In this document: positions 29,056-41,044 of the stretch, piece by piece
Numbering within the stretch: position 1 is the first letter of the stretch
How the letters are laid out: every line of letters starts with the position of its first letter
NCBI GenBank assembly: GCA_026391855.1
Contig: JAPLDE010000067.1
Location: 18,195-82,194 of the forward strand
DNA length: 64,000 nt
Source of the DNA: Bacteroidota bacterium
GTDB lineage: Bacteria > Bacteroidota > Bacteroidia > Bacteroidales > CAIXZF01
Direction: 5' to 3'
Translations under genes and position numbers: made by a program
Notes under the pieces: generated by a model
Databases searched by the model: none
What the model saw: the letters and a program-made list of their open reading frames with translations, nothing else
What the model was told of the DNA's origin: nothing

Positions 29056-30288
29056 TTAATAAATCATAATTTTTCTGATCATTTCTCCTTCCCCAGCACC
29101 CAGTCTAATTATATAAAGACCAGGTTTAAAGGCACTTAAGTCAATTACCGATTCCGTTTCCCCAATTATTCCTCCGGTCAGCCCTTGCCCTGTAATATCA
29201 AAGAGATGCCATAAAAGCGGAGTCGTATTGTTCTGGCATTTAACAGATAAGGAATGATGGGCCGGATTCGGAGAAAGGGTGATCATGCCGCCGTTGTTTT
29301 CAGGGATATTGGTGGTATTATAGTTGAAGGGCAGCGAAATGGCCGTGCAGCCGGTTGAATCGGTGACCACCACCTTATAATTACCATACTGTGTTGGCAG
29401 ATAATCCTGCTGGGTAGCTCCGGGAATAAGTGTTGTACCGAAATACCATTGGTTGCCGGTGGAATAGCTTGAATGCAGGTTGGGTGCCACGTAGGTGATT
29501 ACCGGTGTGGGAAGGCTGTTATTATTAAAAGGAACCTGGGTCGACCACTGGGCTCCGAGAATCGTTCCATAATAATTATTGACTCCCAGGTCAGATACTA
29601 CATTCCCGCTGCCCTCATTGAAACGGTAGTAACCCACCAGTCCTGTCTGTGAGGCCGGGTCAATATGATCGTTCATTCCAGCCTGTATCTCGGAGGCCGT
29701 AAGGGCGCGGTTCCAAACCCTGACCTCATCGATCAATCCGTCGAAATAGCGGGTCATACTCCATGTGGTATCACAAAGGGCTCCTATCCTTGCTTTGAAA
29801 CCGGTCGAAGGATAGATGGTACCTGTAAAGGCAAATGTCCCAACCAGGTTTCCGTTAACGTAACATTTAAGATTGCTCCCATCGAAGGTGCCTGCCACAT
29901 GCTGCCAGGTATTCAGCACCAGCGATCCGTCGGGACTGGTTACTTCCTTCCATCCGACCGGCGAGCCGCTGACTGCCCCGGCAAGATTAAAGGACAACAC
30001 GCCTGTTCCTCCGCACCTGAGCACATATCCGAAGGTTGAACTTCCCCAGTGATGTTTGCAAAAGATTGAATTTCCCGTTGAACTGGCGGCAAAGCTGCCA
30101 GGGTTTATCCAGGCTTCTATGGTCAGCTGGTTGATCATTTCCAACCCCATGGTTGAATTAATTCTGACAGCAGAAGATGTTCCATTGAAATCCAATGAGT
30201 TAGTATTCGGGATACAGGGCTGGGATTTAATGGAGGCTAAGAATGTTAGAAATAAAATATAACTAAGGGTAAACTTCTTCATGGCCAT
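29056..30288 (-). CDS. LamG-domain protein with T9SS sorting domain
   Basis: LTIEAWINPGSFAAS...NTWQHVAGTFDGSNLKCYVNGNLVG...FDGLIDEVRVWNRALTASEIQ; C-terminal SPNPAHHSLSVK...KPGLYIIRLGAGEGEMIRKIMIY. Confidence 0.93.
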   Translation of the reverse strand: MAMKKFTLSYILFLTFLASIKSQPCIPNTNSLDFNGTSSAVRINSTMGLEMINQLTIEAWINPGSFAASSTGNSIFCKHHWGSSTFGYVLRCGGTGVLSFNLAGAVSGSPVGWKEVTSPDGSLVLNTWQHVAGTFDGSNLKCYVNGNLVGTFAFTGTIYPSTGFKARIGALCDTTWSMTRYFDGLIDEVRVWNRALTASEIQAGMNDHIDPASQTGLVGYYRFNEGSGNVVSDLGVNNYYGTILGAQWSTQVPFNNNSLPTPVITYVAPNLHSSYSTGNQWYFGTTLIPGATQQDYLPTQYGNYKVVVTDSTGCTAISLPFNYNTTNIPENNGGMITLSPNPAHHSLSVKCQNNTTPLLWHLFDITGQGLTGGIIGETESVIDLSAFKPGLYIIRLGAGEGEMIRKIMIY

Positions 30289-30502
30289 TGGTTTTTGAAC
30301 AATAAAATTAGGTCTTTTTATAAGACTTGAAAAAATCTTTTGCTTTCACACACATGGAATGAAATTATTATTGTATTTTTATATCCGGTCTATTTCAAGA
30401 CCACGCATACTCATGTTCTTTCAATTGATTTTCAATATGTTAAAGTAAATTATCCGATTTTAACATCTAATTAACAAAAATATTAATCCTAATTCAGGAC
30501 AA

Positions 30503-31468
30503 ATGAAAGGATCCGGAAAAATAGTAATGTATATTTTCTTTACCGGGTATTGTTTACTAAATGCTGTTATGGTAACAAGCCAGAATGAAAGCTGGAAGAA
30601 GGATGAAGAATTAAGAATGTTCATCCGGCTCACCCAGGACTCAGACAAGGTGGCAATAAACCTCTATGCGATGAATTCAAACATGTTTTGCATAGATGAT
30701 GCCTCAAACAATTTGTTTTTCATGAAATCGGAGACAAAAAAGAGTTGCAACCTGTTTCTGAAAAAGATTGATGGAAGCAATGTTTACACGCGTATAACCG
30801 GGGTTGAAAAAGGTATCAGCAGTCCGTCTGTCAGCCCGCAGGGTGGTGAATATCTTGCCTTCTCCTATAAAAAAGGAAAGAAAGAGGAGATCTTTTCGGT
30901 AAATCTTCAACAAGACTATAAATTCATCCCTGAAATTTCCCTTCCCACTCCTTGTTTTAACCCGGTTTTTCTACCGATGAGCAGGAAAATTATGTTCTGT
31001 ACAATTGGCAAAGGGAGGAAACCTCTTTTATGTTCTTTCGACATGAAGACTAACCAGATAAGTCAGCATTTTGAGGGACAGAGCCCCTCGTTTTTTCCTG
31101 ATGGCCGTAAATTTGTTTTTACCAGGAAAGACAAGAAGAGCGGTCAGATGGCCTTGTATGTGTTTGATATTCTGACTTCTCAGGAAAGCTGTTTGCTAAT
31201 TGAAAATAAAGGGAACATTTATCAGCCATCCGTATCTCCTGATGGCAGATATATTGCCTATGTGGGTCCTTCAAAATCAAGAAAGACATCTTCAAATTAC
31301 GACATCTATCTATATGACACACAGAACAATACGACCAGGCAGCTTACCTTTCATCCTGCCAATGACCTGAATCCACAATGGTCGGCCGATGGTCAGAACC
31401 TGTATTTCATTTCCGACAGGGATTCGAAAAAGAGAACATACAACATTTGGAAAATGAGAGCTTTTTAA
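30503..31468 (+). CDS. TolB/PD40-like beta-propeller protein
   Basis: Repeated PSVSPDGRYIAYVG / NPQWSADGQNLYFISDRD motifs. Confidence 0.85.
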   Translation: MKGSGKIVMYIFFTGYCLLNAVMVTSQNESWKKDEELRMFIRLTQDSDKVAINLYAMNSNMFCIDDASNNLFFMKSETKKSCNLFLKKIDGSNVYTRITGVEKGISSPSVSPQGGEYLAFSYKKGKKEEIFSVNLQQDYKFIPEISLPTPCFNPVFLPMSRKIMFCTIGKGRKPLLCSFDMKTNQISQHFEGQSPSFFPDGRKFVFTRKDKKSGQMALYVFDILTSQESCLLIENKGNIYQPSVSPDGRYIAYVGPSKSRKTSSNYDIYLYDTQNNTTRQLTFHPANDLNPQWSADGQNLYFISDRDSKKRTYNIWKMRAF

Positions 31469-31490
31469 CCAATACAATACCATTAATATT

Positions 31491-34400
31491 ATGAAGACAA
31501 TTACGCTTTTTATGTTGTTTTTTTCCGGCCTATCCTTTGCCGGCCAGGCAGAAGGTTTTACCTGGAATTCAAATTGCCAGTCAGGTCCTTCACCGTTATC
31601 AGAAGACATCGGAACAAATGCAATTTGCTTTGATGGGTTAACACATTCAATAACTGTTTCGGGTGCTGTTAACGGAGAAACTTATTGTCTTTTTAAAGAT
31701 AACGTAGCCACGGGTACTTGCATTACCTGCAATTTACCCACTCCTGTTACCTTCACCAGTATTAACAGTATTGGAATATATACAGTAAAAAAAGGTGCAA
31801 CCTTAATTACCGGATCTTTCACTATAAAAGAGTTACCGGTTGCTTCCGACGGAACAGCCTCAACCTGTTCTGATGTTGCCCTGAATTACAACCTTGTCAA
31901 CCAGGTTACCGTGTTACAATCAGGTGTAACCTTCACTTATACAGTAAGTTCATCGAATCAAGCCCAAGTACCGTCAGGACCTAACCGCACCACAGCCTCC
32001 GCTGCCAATATTACCGATTCATATCACAATGTGACCGGAAGCGATGTTACCATTACCTATACGGTAACACCCATTGCAACAAACACATGCTCCGGTCATA
32101 CTTTCACTGTTTCGGTAACGGTAAAAAGCGAACCGGTTGCCTCCAACGGAACAGCCTCAACCTGCTCAGACATAGCGCTGAACTTTAACCTGGTGAATCT
32201 GGTAACTTCACATATACAGTAACTTCATCTGATCCAACCCATGTACCGGCAGGGCCCAACCGTACAGTGGCATCAAGTGCCAACATAACCGATTCGTATA
32301 ACAATGTAACCGGAAGCGATGTTACCATTACTTATACAGTAACACCCATTGCAACAAACACATGCTCCGGTAATACCTTCACTGTGTCGGTAACGGTAAA
32401 AAGCGAACCGGTGGCTTCTAACGGAACAGCCTCAACCTGTTCTGATGTTGCCATGAATTACAACCTTGTCAACCAGGTAACTGTATTACAGTCCGGTATA
32501 ACATTCACATATACAGTAACTTCATCCGATCCGACCCATGTACCGGCAGGGCCCAACCGTACCATTGCTTCCAATGCCAATATAACCGATTCGTATAACA
32601 ATACAACAGGAGTCAATGTAACGATCACTTATACAGTTACACCCATTGCCACAAACACCTGCTCCGGTAATACCTTCACTGTGATAGTAACTGTAAAAAG
32701 CGAACCGGTAGCTTCCAACGGAACAGCCTCAACCTGCTCAGACATAGCGCTGAACTTTAACCTGGTGAATCTGGTAACCGTCCAACAATCAGGTATAACT
32801 TTCACATATACAGCAACTTCATCTGATCCAACCCATGTACCGGCAGGGCCCAACCGGACTGTTGCTTCCAGCGCCAACATAACTGATTCGTATAACAACA
32901 CAACAGGAAGCGATGTTACGATCACCTATACAGTTACACCCATTGCAACAAACACATGCTCCGGTAATACGTTCACTGTGACGGTAACGGTAAAAAGCGA
33001 ACCGGTGGCTTCCAACGGATCAGTCTCAACCTGTTCTGATGTTGCCCTGAATTACAACCTTGTCAACCAGGTTACCATATTACAATCAGGTATAACCTTC
33101 ACTTATACAGTAATTTCATCGAATCAAGGGCAGGTTCCGGCCGGTCCCAACCGTACCATTGCTTCCAATGCCAATATAAACGATTCGTATAACAACACAA
33201 CCGGAAGCGATGTTACGATCACCTATACAATTACACCCATTGCTTCAAACACGTGTTCCGGGAATACTTTCACGGTTACGGTAACTGTAAAAAGCGAACC
33301 GGTTGCGATAGACAGAACTGAAATATATTGTTTTTCTAAAACTCTAAATGTTGATCTGGTAAACCAGGTAACAGTTGGCCAGACAGGTGTTAAATTCACC
33401 TATACCGTTGCCTCTTCCAACCCTGCTGTCACTCCCGGGCCCAACCGTACTGTAGCGTCCAATGCCAATATAACAGATAGCTATACCAATAATACCAATG
33501 TTGATGTGACCATCACCTATTCTGTAACACCGATTGGGTCAAACAATTGTTCCGGAAATATTTTTACCATAACAGTGATTTTAAGAAGTAAACCAGTCGG
33601 TGCCAATGGAACAATAACGATTTGTTCTAATAATGCGCTGAATTACAGTATTTTAAGCCTTCTTACGACAAGTCCTCCGGGAGTAGTCTTCACTTATACA
33701 GTTGCTTCTTCTGATCCCTCTCATGTTCCCGCCGGCCCCAATCGCACATTAGCTTCAAATAACAATATTCCTGATAGTTATATTAATAATACTGGAGTTA
33801 ATGTAACTATCACTTATACAATAACTCCTATTAATGACATTTGCACCGGGTCAACTTTCACTTTTACAGTGACTGTAAAAAGCGAACCGGTTGGTTCTAA
33901 TGGCACTGCAACGACGTGTTCCGACAATGCTTTGAATTTCAATCTTGTAAGCCAGGTGACAGTATTGCAATCAGGTATCACCTTTACCTATACCGTTCAG
34001 TCCTCAAACCAGTCGCAGGTGCCGGCAGGACCCAACCGAACCATCGCTACAAATGCTAATATCACCGATACTTACACTAACACAACCGGAAGTGATGTTA
34101 CCATTACCTATACAGTAACCCCCATTGCTTCAAACACCTGCTCAGGGAATACTTTTTCAGTGGTCATCACGGTAAAAAGCGAGCCGGTCGGTTCAAACGG
34201 GATAGCATCCATTTGTTCAGACGAGACTCTTAATTTCAGCCTTGTAAATCTGGTCTCTGTCCTTCAACTGGGCGTAACTTTCACATATACAGTTGGTTCT
34301 TCAGATCCAACACATGTTGCACCTGGACCCAACAGAACCATCGCCTCTAACGCCAACATCACCGATACTTATACGAATACCACCGGCATTGATGTGACGA

Positions 34401-37400
34401 TTACTTACACAGTTATCCCCAAAGCTTCCAATGGGTGCTTTGGGAATACTTTCACTGTGACAGTAACTGTAAAAAGCGAACCGGTTGCAACCAACGGAAG
34501 TACCTCATCCTGTTCAGACGTTGCACTAAATTACAGCCTTGTAAATCTGGTTTCTGTCCTTCAATCGGGTGTAACTTTCACTTATACAGTAGCTTCATCA
34601 GATCCGACGCATGTTGCTCCGGGACCCAACAGAACTGTTGCCTCTAATAGCAACATCACCGATACTTATACGAATACCACTGGTAATGATGTGACTATTA
34701 CATACACGGTTACCCCAAAAGCTTCCAATGGATGCTTTGGGAATACTTTCACTGTGATTGTTACTATTAAAAGTGAACCTGTAGGTTCGAACGGATCAGC
34801 CATAACCTGTTCAGACGTTGCAATAAATTACAGCCTTGTGAATCTGGTTTCTATCCTTCAGTCGGGTGTAACTTTCACATATACAGTTGCTTCTTCAGAT
34901 CCAACCCATGTTGCACCGGGACCCAACAGAACCATTGCCTCTAACGCCAACATCACTGATACCTACACAAACACAACCGGAAATGATGTGCAAATTACAT
35001 ACACGGTAACTCCCAAAGCTTCCAACGCGTGTTCAGGAAACAATTTCTCTGTTGTGGTAACAGTTAAAAGCGAACCTGTTGCCGCAAACGGAACAGCAAT
35101 TACCTGCTCAGATGTATCTCTTAACTTTAGCCTGGTGAACCTGGTTTCTGTACTACAATTAGGTGTAACTTTCACATATACAGTTGCTTCTTCAGATCCG
35201 ACACATGTACCCCCTGGTCCGGTCCGTGTCACACCTTCCAACAGTAACATCCCTGATACCTATACCAATAAAACCGGCTCTGATGTTACAATAACTTACA
35301 CCGTTACTCCGATCGCTTCGAACGGATGCTCTGGCAATCCCTTCACTGTGATGATTACCGTAAAAAGTGAACCTGTTGCCAACAACGGATCATTTTCAAC
35401 TTGCTCCGATGCTCCCCTGAATTTAAGTCTTCTAAATCAGGTTTCTATTCTGCAAGCAGGTGCAACCTTTACCTATACCGTTACTTCCTCGGACCAGACC
35501 AATGTACATGCCGGTCCAGCACGGACCACCGCTTCCGGGGCTAATATAACAGATAATTACACCAACATGACTTGCAACGATGTTACCATAACTTATACAG
35601 TAACACCCATCGGTCAGAATGGCTGCCATGGCGATCCTTTTGCCGTAACAGTAACGGTTAAATGGGAACCCAAGGCCAATAACGGTAACGGAGGGAATTG
35701 TTCCGACATACCCATGAATTTCAACCTGGTGAACCAGGTAGAACCCTGTCAACAACCCGGGGTTACCTTCACCTATACGGTAACCTCAAACGACCAGACC
35801 AATGTACCTGCCGGCTCTCCGCGCACCATCGCTTCCAATGCCAATATTACGGATTCCTATCACAATGTGACAGGATCTGATGTTACCATAACCTATAGCG
35901 TAACTCCTCATGGTCTGAACGGCTGCACAGGGGATGTCTTTTTTGTCTATCTTAATATTGTCAGCAAGCCTGTTGCAAATAATGGCATTGCAAGTATCTG
36001 TTCGGATGTTGAGCTGAACTATAACCTGCTTAACCAGATAGTCGGTGACTCGAACCAGGTAACATTTACTTATACCGTAACCTCCTCCGACCCGGTTAAC
36101 GTACCCCCCGCCCCGAATCAAACCAATCCTTCCGATTCCATTACCAATATTATACATACCTATACCAACACCACAGGTAATAATGTAACGATAACCTATA
36201 CCGTCACTCCTTATAAGTTCAGTTGTGCGGGGGTTCCATTTACCGTTCTTATTACGGTTAAGAGCGAACCTGTTGCTTCTTCAGGAACCCAGTCTGTCTG
36301 TTCGGGCGAAACCCTGAACTACAACCTGGTTAACCAGGTTACCGTGTTACAATCCGGTGTAACATTCACCTATACCGTAACTTCATCTGATCCAACCCAT
36401 GTTCCTGCCGGACCCAACCGGACCGTTGCTTCAAATGCCAATATCACAGACACTTATACGAATACAACCGGGATAAATGTCGCCCTGACCTATACTATTA
36501 TTCCGCTGGCAACAAACGGATGTACAGGAAATACCTTTACAGTAGTTATCACTGTGAAAAGTGAGCCCACGGGCACCAACACCAACCTGACTGTCTGTTC
36601 AGCTATTCAGGTCAATGCTGCCCTTCAGCCCATGATCTCCAATAATATGCTAAACTGTTCTTTCAAATGGTGGGCTATCCCCAACGGAAGTGTATCCGGG
36701 GAAAGTACTACGCCTCAGTTTACGTCAACCATTTCCGATATACTAAGCTGCAACAATTCTCCGGGCACTGTCATTTACAAGGTGATACCGACCGGCAACA
36801 ATGGCTGTGCGGGGGATACATTTGAGGTAACTGTTGTTGTAAATCCCGTACCCATTGTTAATACCATTGCCGGTGATACAGTTTGTGTAACGGAGATGGT
36901 TACCAGAAACTTTGCGGGGACAGCCACAACTTTTCACTGGGAAAACTCCAATACTGATGTAGGATTAGGTACTGATGGCTGGGGAACAGGAATTTCCTTT
37001 TCTGCCACCAACTCTTTTTACTCACTGATTACCGGCACAATAACGGTAACCCCTTATTGGGAAAGCTGTTCCGGGACATCCACTCAGTTCATTATAGGTG
37101 TTTATCCAAAGCCAGTAATGAATAATCCCACCAGTAATAGTCCGGTTTGTAATGGTGATACAGTGCATGTTAGTGGTTTCACTTCTCAGGTCGCAGGGGT
37201 TACCTACACCTGGACGAATGATAATACGACCATCGGTCTTCCGGCCTCCGGTAACGGGAATATTCCATCTTTTATGGCTATTAACAATTCAACCTTCACT
37301 AAAACTGCCACTATCAACGTAACTCCGCATACTGCAGTCTGCTATACCTACGGTGATCCAAAAACCTTTAGCATCACCGTTTACCCAACCCCATCCGTCA

Positions 37401-38464
37401 ACCCGGTTTCCGACCAACTGATTTGCGAAGGAAGTTCTACGTCACTTGTGACTTTAACCGGTTCAGTAATCGGGGCAACCTACACATGGAATAATTATCC
37501 CTCCATTGGGTTCAATACCCCAACCAGTGGATTGAATATCCCAGGTTTTAACGTTCTTTATCCTCCATCCTATCTCTATCCATTAGACAGCGCTAAAATA
37601 ATTGTAGAACCCGTTTTCAATGGCTGTACAGGTCCGACCACCTTCTTTTATTATATCGTTCAAAGGAAACCAACGCCATCTATCACCGGTCCTGATCCTG
37701 TTTGTAAAAACGGCTATTGGGATATTTACAAGACCAATCCTTACTCTGATGATCATTACATCTGGGATATCGATGGCAGTAACAATCTGATCAGTTCAGA
37801 TCCTACCAGGGATTCCATTGTCGTCCACTGGGGAACAAACGACCTGTACACCATTCATCTTACCGAAAGCACGGTCAGTCTTCCCCAATGTAAAACGACA
37901 GTATTCAAAGAAGTAAGTACGAGTAATGGAACCGCCCCCGATATGATCACACTTGAACTGGCGGGTACTAATACATTGCTGTGCCCGGGTCCGCCCTTTT
38001 ATCCCAGTTATACCTGGGTGATGCAATACAAATCCCCACCTTATACTTCCGTTTCATTTGCAACCGGTGATACTAACTTCCATACTTTTGCAACTTTCGA
38101 CACCATCAATTACTACTATTATGTGATCTATTCCAACGGTGGACCTTGCGGAACAAGGGCTTATTTTATCAATCCGTTTGTAATCAACGGGACTGATGAG
38201 CCACAGGATCAGAATACAGTTCTTCTTTACCCCAACCCGAACAACGGAAGTTTCCAACTACAAATCTTCTCCCGTTACGAAGGCAATCTGAAAATCCTGA
38301 TACGGGACGGGACCGGACGGTTGATCAAAGAATTTGGCGCCAGCAAACACAGCAACGCTTTCACCGGTTTTTACCAGCTTCCCGATGTCACGAAAGGATT
38401 TTACCTGGTCGAAGTATATTCGGGCAACCAGAAGATAACTACCCGTAAAATGATCATTCATTAA
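31491..38464 (+). pseudogene. Giant secreted repeat protein (PKD-like repeats of ~99 aa, T9SS sorting domain), interrupted by a 22-bp deletion at ~32206
   Basis: About 16 copies of 'KSEPVASNGTASTCSD..LNYNLVNQVTVLQSGVTFTYTVTSSDPTHVPAGPNRTVASNANITDSYNNTTGSDVTITYTVTPIATNTCSGNTFTVTVTV'; ORF1 31491-32222, ORF2 open to 38464; C-terminal LYPNPNNGSFQLQI...GFYLVEVYSGNQKITTRKMIIH. Confidence 0.88.
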
Positions 38465-38500
38465 CAAAATCAGTGGTTTAACCCTTTAACAACAACCATC

Positions 38501-41044
38501 ATGCAAAAGATAACTAAGTTGTTCCTGACACTGACCCTGTTAATGATCATCACAGGGATGACCTCCACGGCCCAGGTTTTGTCTCCGGCACAAAAAACGA
38601 AGGTCCAGAATAAAGTGGATAGTATTGTCAAACTCTATGAGAAATATAGTCCTTTTACCCAGGATTTTGAAAAACTGACAAACAGTTTCTTTGATAAATT
38701 CAATGGATTATTTAAGGCGGGAGCCCTGGTATATGATGATCTGTCATTCAATGAAGCCACTGTGAATCAAATGATTACTCCTGCCGCTTATGGGGAATTG
38801 GTGAAGAAATACTATGAGGGCGGAGTAGGTGTTGAACTCACCAACAAAACACAAACCGAACCCGAATTTAAAAACGGGGTTTACCTCGTCCGGGTCAAAG
38901 CCAGTAAAAAAACCACCGGATATCATGCACAGAAAGGAAGGCTCAACAAGACCTATAATATTGCTTTCACCCTTGAGCTAAGTAAACAGCTTGATAAAGT
39001 GGTGATTATCTCTATTGACAACGCCGATCTCCAAATGGCTTCGGCGCCTCAGGAGAAGACTCAGGTAAAGGAAGCGCCAAAGGCTCCGGTAGTTGAAAAA
39101 CCTGTTACCAAGGAAAAGAAAGAACCCGAAGTAGCCGTTACCAAACCTCCTGCCGAAAAACTGCCGGTGGTTGAAAACAAACCGCCCAAGGAACCCGAGA
39201 AACAAGCTGAAAATAAGGTAGTTACAGCACCAAAACAGGAAACAGTGAAAAAAACAGAACCGCCCGTAGCTAAAGTTGAACCGGAAGTTCCCAAACAAAA
39301 GGAGGAAAAACCTGCTATAACCAATCCACCCAAAGCCCCTGAAAAGAAAGAAACCGTAGTTGCCAAACCAGAAGTGACAAAACCCGAAAAAACAATCCAA
39401 CCGGAAAAACCAGTATTAACAAAGTCATCAAATACTTTTACAATAGTCTGCAAACTGGTAGATGAGAAAAATGTTCCCCTGTCCGATAAATGGGCCAAGC
39501 TTGAATATGAAGGTAATGAAATGTCCAGGAAAAAAAGTCAGGAGGACGGAGGGGTAACTTTTACGGAAATCCCTGCCAATAAGGATATTACAATTACCAT
39601 TGCGGATAAAATGTATGAAGGAAAGATCAGTGGGACAACGGAACAGTTGGCTAAGCAAACCAATATGATAGTTTGTAACCTCAAAGAGTCGGAAATTCCA
39701 AAAGTTGATATCCGTTGCCGTGTTGAAAAAGATCGTTCTCATCCTGCAGCAGAGGCCAAGACCATCCTGAGATACAGAAGTGCTGACCGGTCTACCCAGA
39801 ATGCCGATCAAAAAGGGGAAGTTACCTTTACCCGTGTACCTAAAGACTATGAGGTGACCATCACCGGCTATTCAGGTCCGTTTTTTGGCTCTGTTACAGG
39901 CAAAGCCGAGGATCTCTCAAAAAAAGGAACGGTGGTAATTACCCTGAATGATACGGTTACTTACATCCCGTTTAAGTTCATCGTTACGAATGAAGTGACC
40001 AATGCACCACTTAAAGGAGTCAGGATCACGCTGAAATTTAAAAACAGCCGCCTGCATGAAACAACCAACTCTTCCGGTATCGCCCTTTTTAATAAGGTTC
40101 CTGCTTATAATCAATTCAGCTATAATGCCTATAAGCCTGGTTATGTTGAAGTTGAGAAACCGATGGTCGGTCTTATCTATAAAGCACAGGAAGTTCCGCT
40201 TAAACTGCGGTCAATCCCAAAACCTGCGTTTGTGGATATACATGTTACTGCTGGAAATACTACCATGAAGGGGGACGATCCCTTCCAATCCAACGAGGTT
40301 ACTACTTTTTACGGTGGGAAATATGTTACAAAATCGGCCATGGGAGTGGGAATCGATTATAAAAAGTGTTTCTTCCAGTCCAGAAAACTGGAATTTGATT
40401 ACGGAGCAGGATTAGGGATAAGCACTATGAAGGCAGGTATCTCTGTTGATAAAATCACAGAATTATATGCTCATGAACCAAACTATTTGGGAAATATCAC
40501 CAAGTCTACAAAAATCTTTGGGAGAAACAACCTGTTTACTAATTTAAAAGAAGACATTACCCTTCAAACCATTGATATTCCTGTATTTATGGAAATGAAA
40601 ATAAAGCTTAACCGATCGGGTGCCAGTTATCTTTATGTAAGACCAGGCCTATTAATGTCTTATAGTATGAAAATTTCATCAAAATCTCCATCAGGGACCA
40701 TGGCTCACCGGCATGACACTTACAGCGCCTCTGATATTAAGTCCAATACATATCCTATTCCTGAAGATTCAAATTTGCCTCTCGACAGTCTCCCGGAAAT
40801 TTATAAGAAAGGGTTCTCGGTTTCCTACTTTGCCTCAGGTGGTATAGCTTTTAGTATCTTTAAAAACACTCAGCTGTTTCTTGGCGCCCGTTTGGAATCC
40901 AGGTCCTTCCAGGGGAAAATGAGCGACCAAACGCCTTTTTCTGTTTCTAAAACCAAGAAAGAATACCACAGTCCAATTTCTCAGGCTAAGAAACTTACTT
41001 TCCAAAACCTGGGTTTTGAACTTGGCTTTTCATTTAAACTGTAA
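38501..41044 (+). CDS. Secreted protein with Lys/Pro/Glu-rich linker, Ig/PEGA-like repeats and C-terminal beta-barrel-like domain
   Basis: Signal peptide; VEKPVTKEKKEPEVAVTKPPAEKLPVVENKPPKEPEK...; C-terminal alternating strands ending LGFELGFSFKL. Confidence 0.65.
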   Translation: MQKITKLFLTLTLLMIITGMTSTAQVLSPAQKTKVQNKVDSIVKLYEKYSPFTQDFEKLTNSFFDKFNGLFKAGALVYDDLSFNEATVNQMITPAAYGELVKKYYEGGVGVELTNKTQTEPEFKNGVYLVRVKASKKTTGYHAQKGRLNKTYNIAFTLELSKQLDKVVIISIDNADLQMASAPQEKTQVKEAPKAPVVEKPVTKEKKEPEVAVTKPPAEKLPVVENKPPKEPEKQAENKVVTAPKQETVKKTEPPVAKVEPEVPKQKEEKPAITNPPKAPEKKETVVAKPEVTKPEKTIQPEKPVLTKSSNTFTIVCKLVDEKNVPLSDKWAKLEYEGNEMSRKKSQEDGGVTFTEIPANKDITITIADKMYEGKISGTTEQLAKQTNMIVCNLKESEIPKVDIRCRVEKDRSHPAAEAKTILRYRSADRSTQNADQKGEVTFTRVPKDYEVTITGYSGPFFGSVTGKAEDLSKKGTVVITLNDTVTYIPFKFIVTNEVTNAPLKGVRITLKFKNSRLHETTNSSGIALFNKVPAYNQFSYNAYKPGYVEVEKPMVGLIYKAQEVPLKLRSIPKPAFVDIHVTAGNTTMKGDDPFQSNEVTTFYGGKYVTKSAMGVGIDYKKCFFQSRKLEFDYGAGLGISTMKAGISVDKITELYAHEPNYLGNITKSTKIFGRNNLFTNLKEDITLQTIDIPVFMEMKIKLNRSGASYLYVRPGLLMSYSMKISSKSPSGTMAHRHDTYSASDIKSNTYPIPEDSNLPLDSLPEIYKKGFSVSYFASGGIAFSIFKNTQLFLGARLESRSFQGKMSDQTPFSVSKTKKEYHSPISQAKKLTFQNLGFELGFSFKL

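Noticed and set aside
31491-36600. Long direct-repeat region considered as a CRISPR array or satellite
   Set aside because: Units are 297 bp, translate in frame as a repeated protein domain, and have no spacer structure.
38978-39498. Antisense ORFs of 140-145 aa (38978-39400 and 39061-39498, minus strand)
   Set aside because: Low-complexity Phe/Gly/Ser-rich translations opposite the Lys/Pro/Glu-rich linker; artefacts of codon bias.
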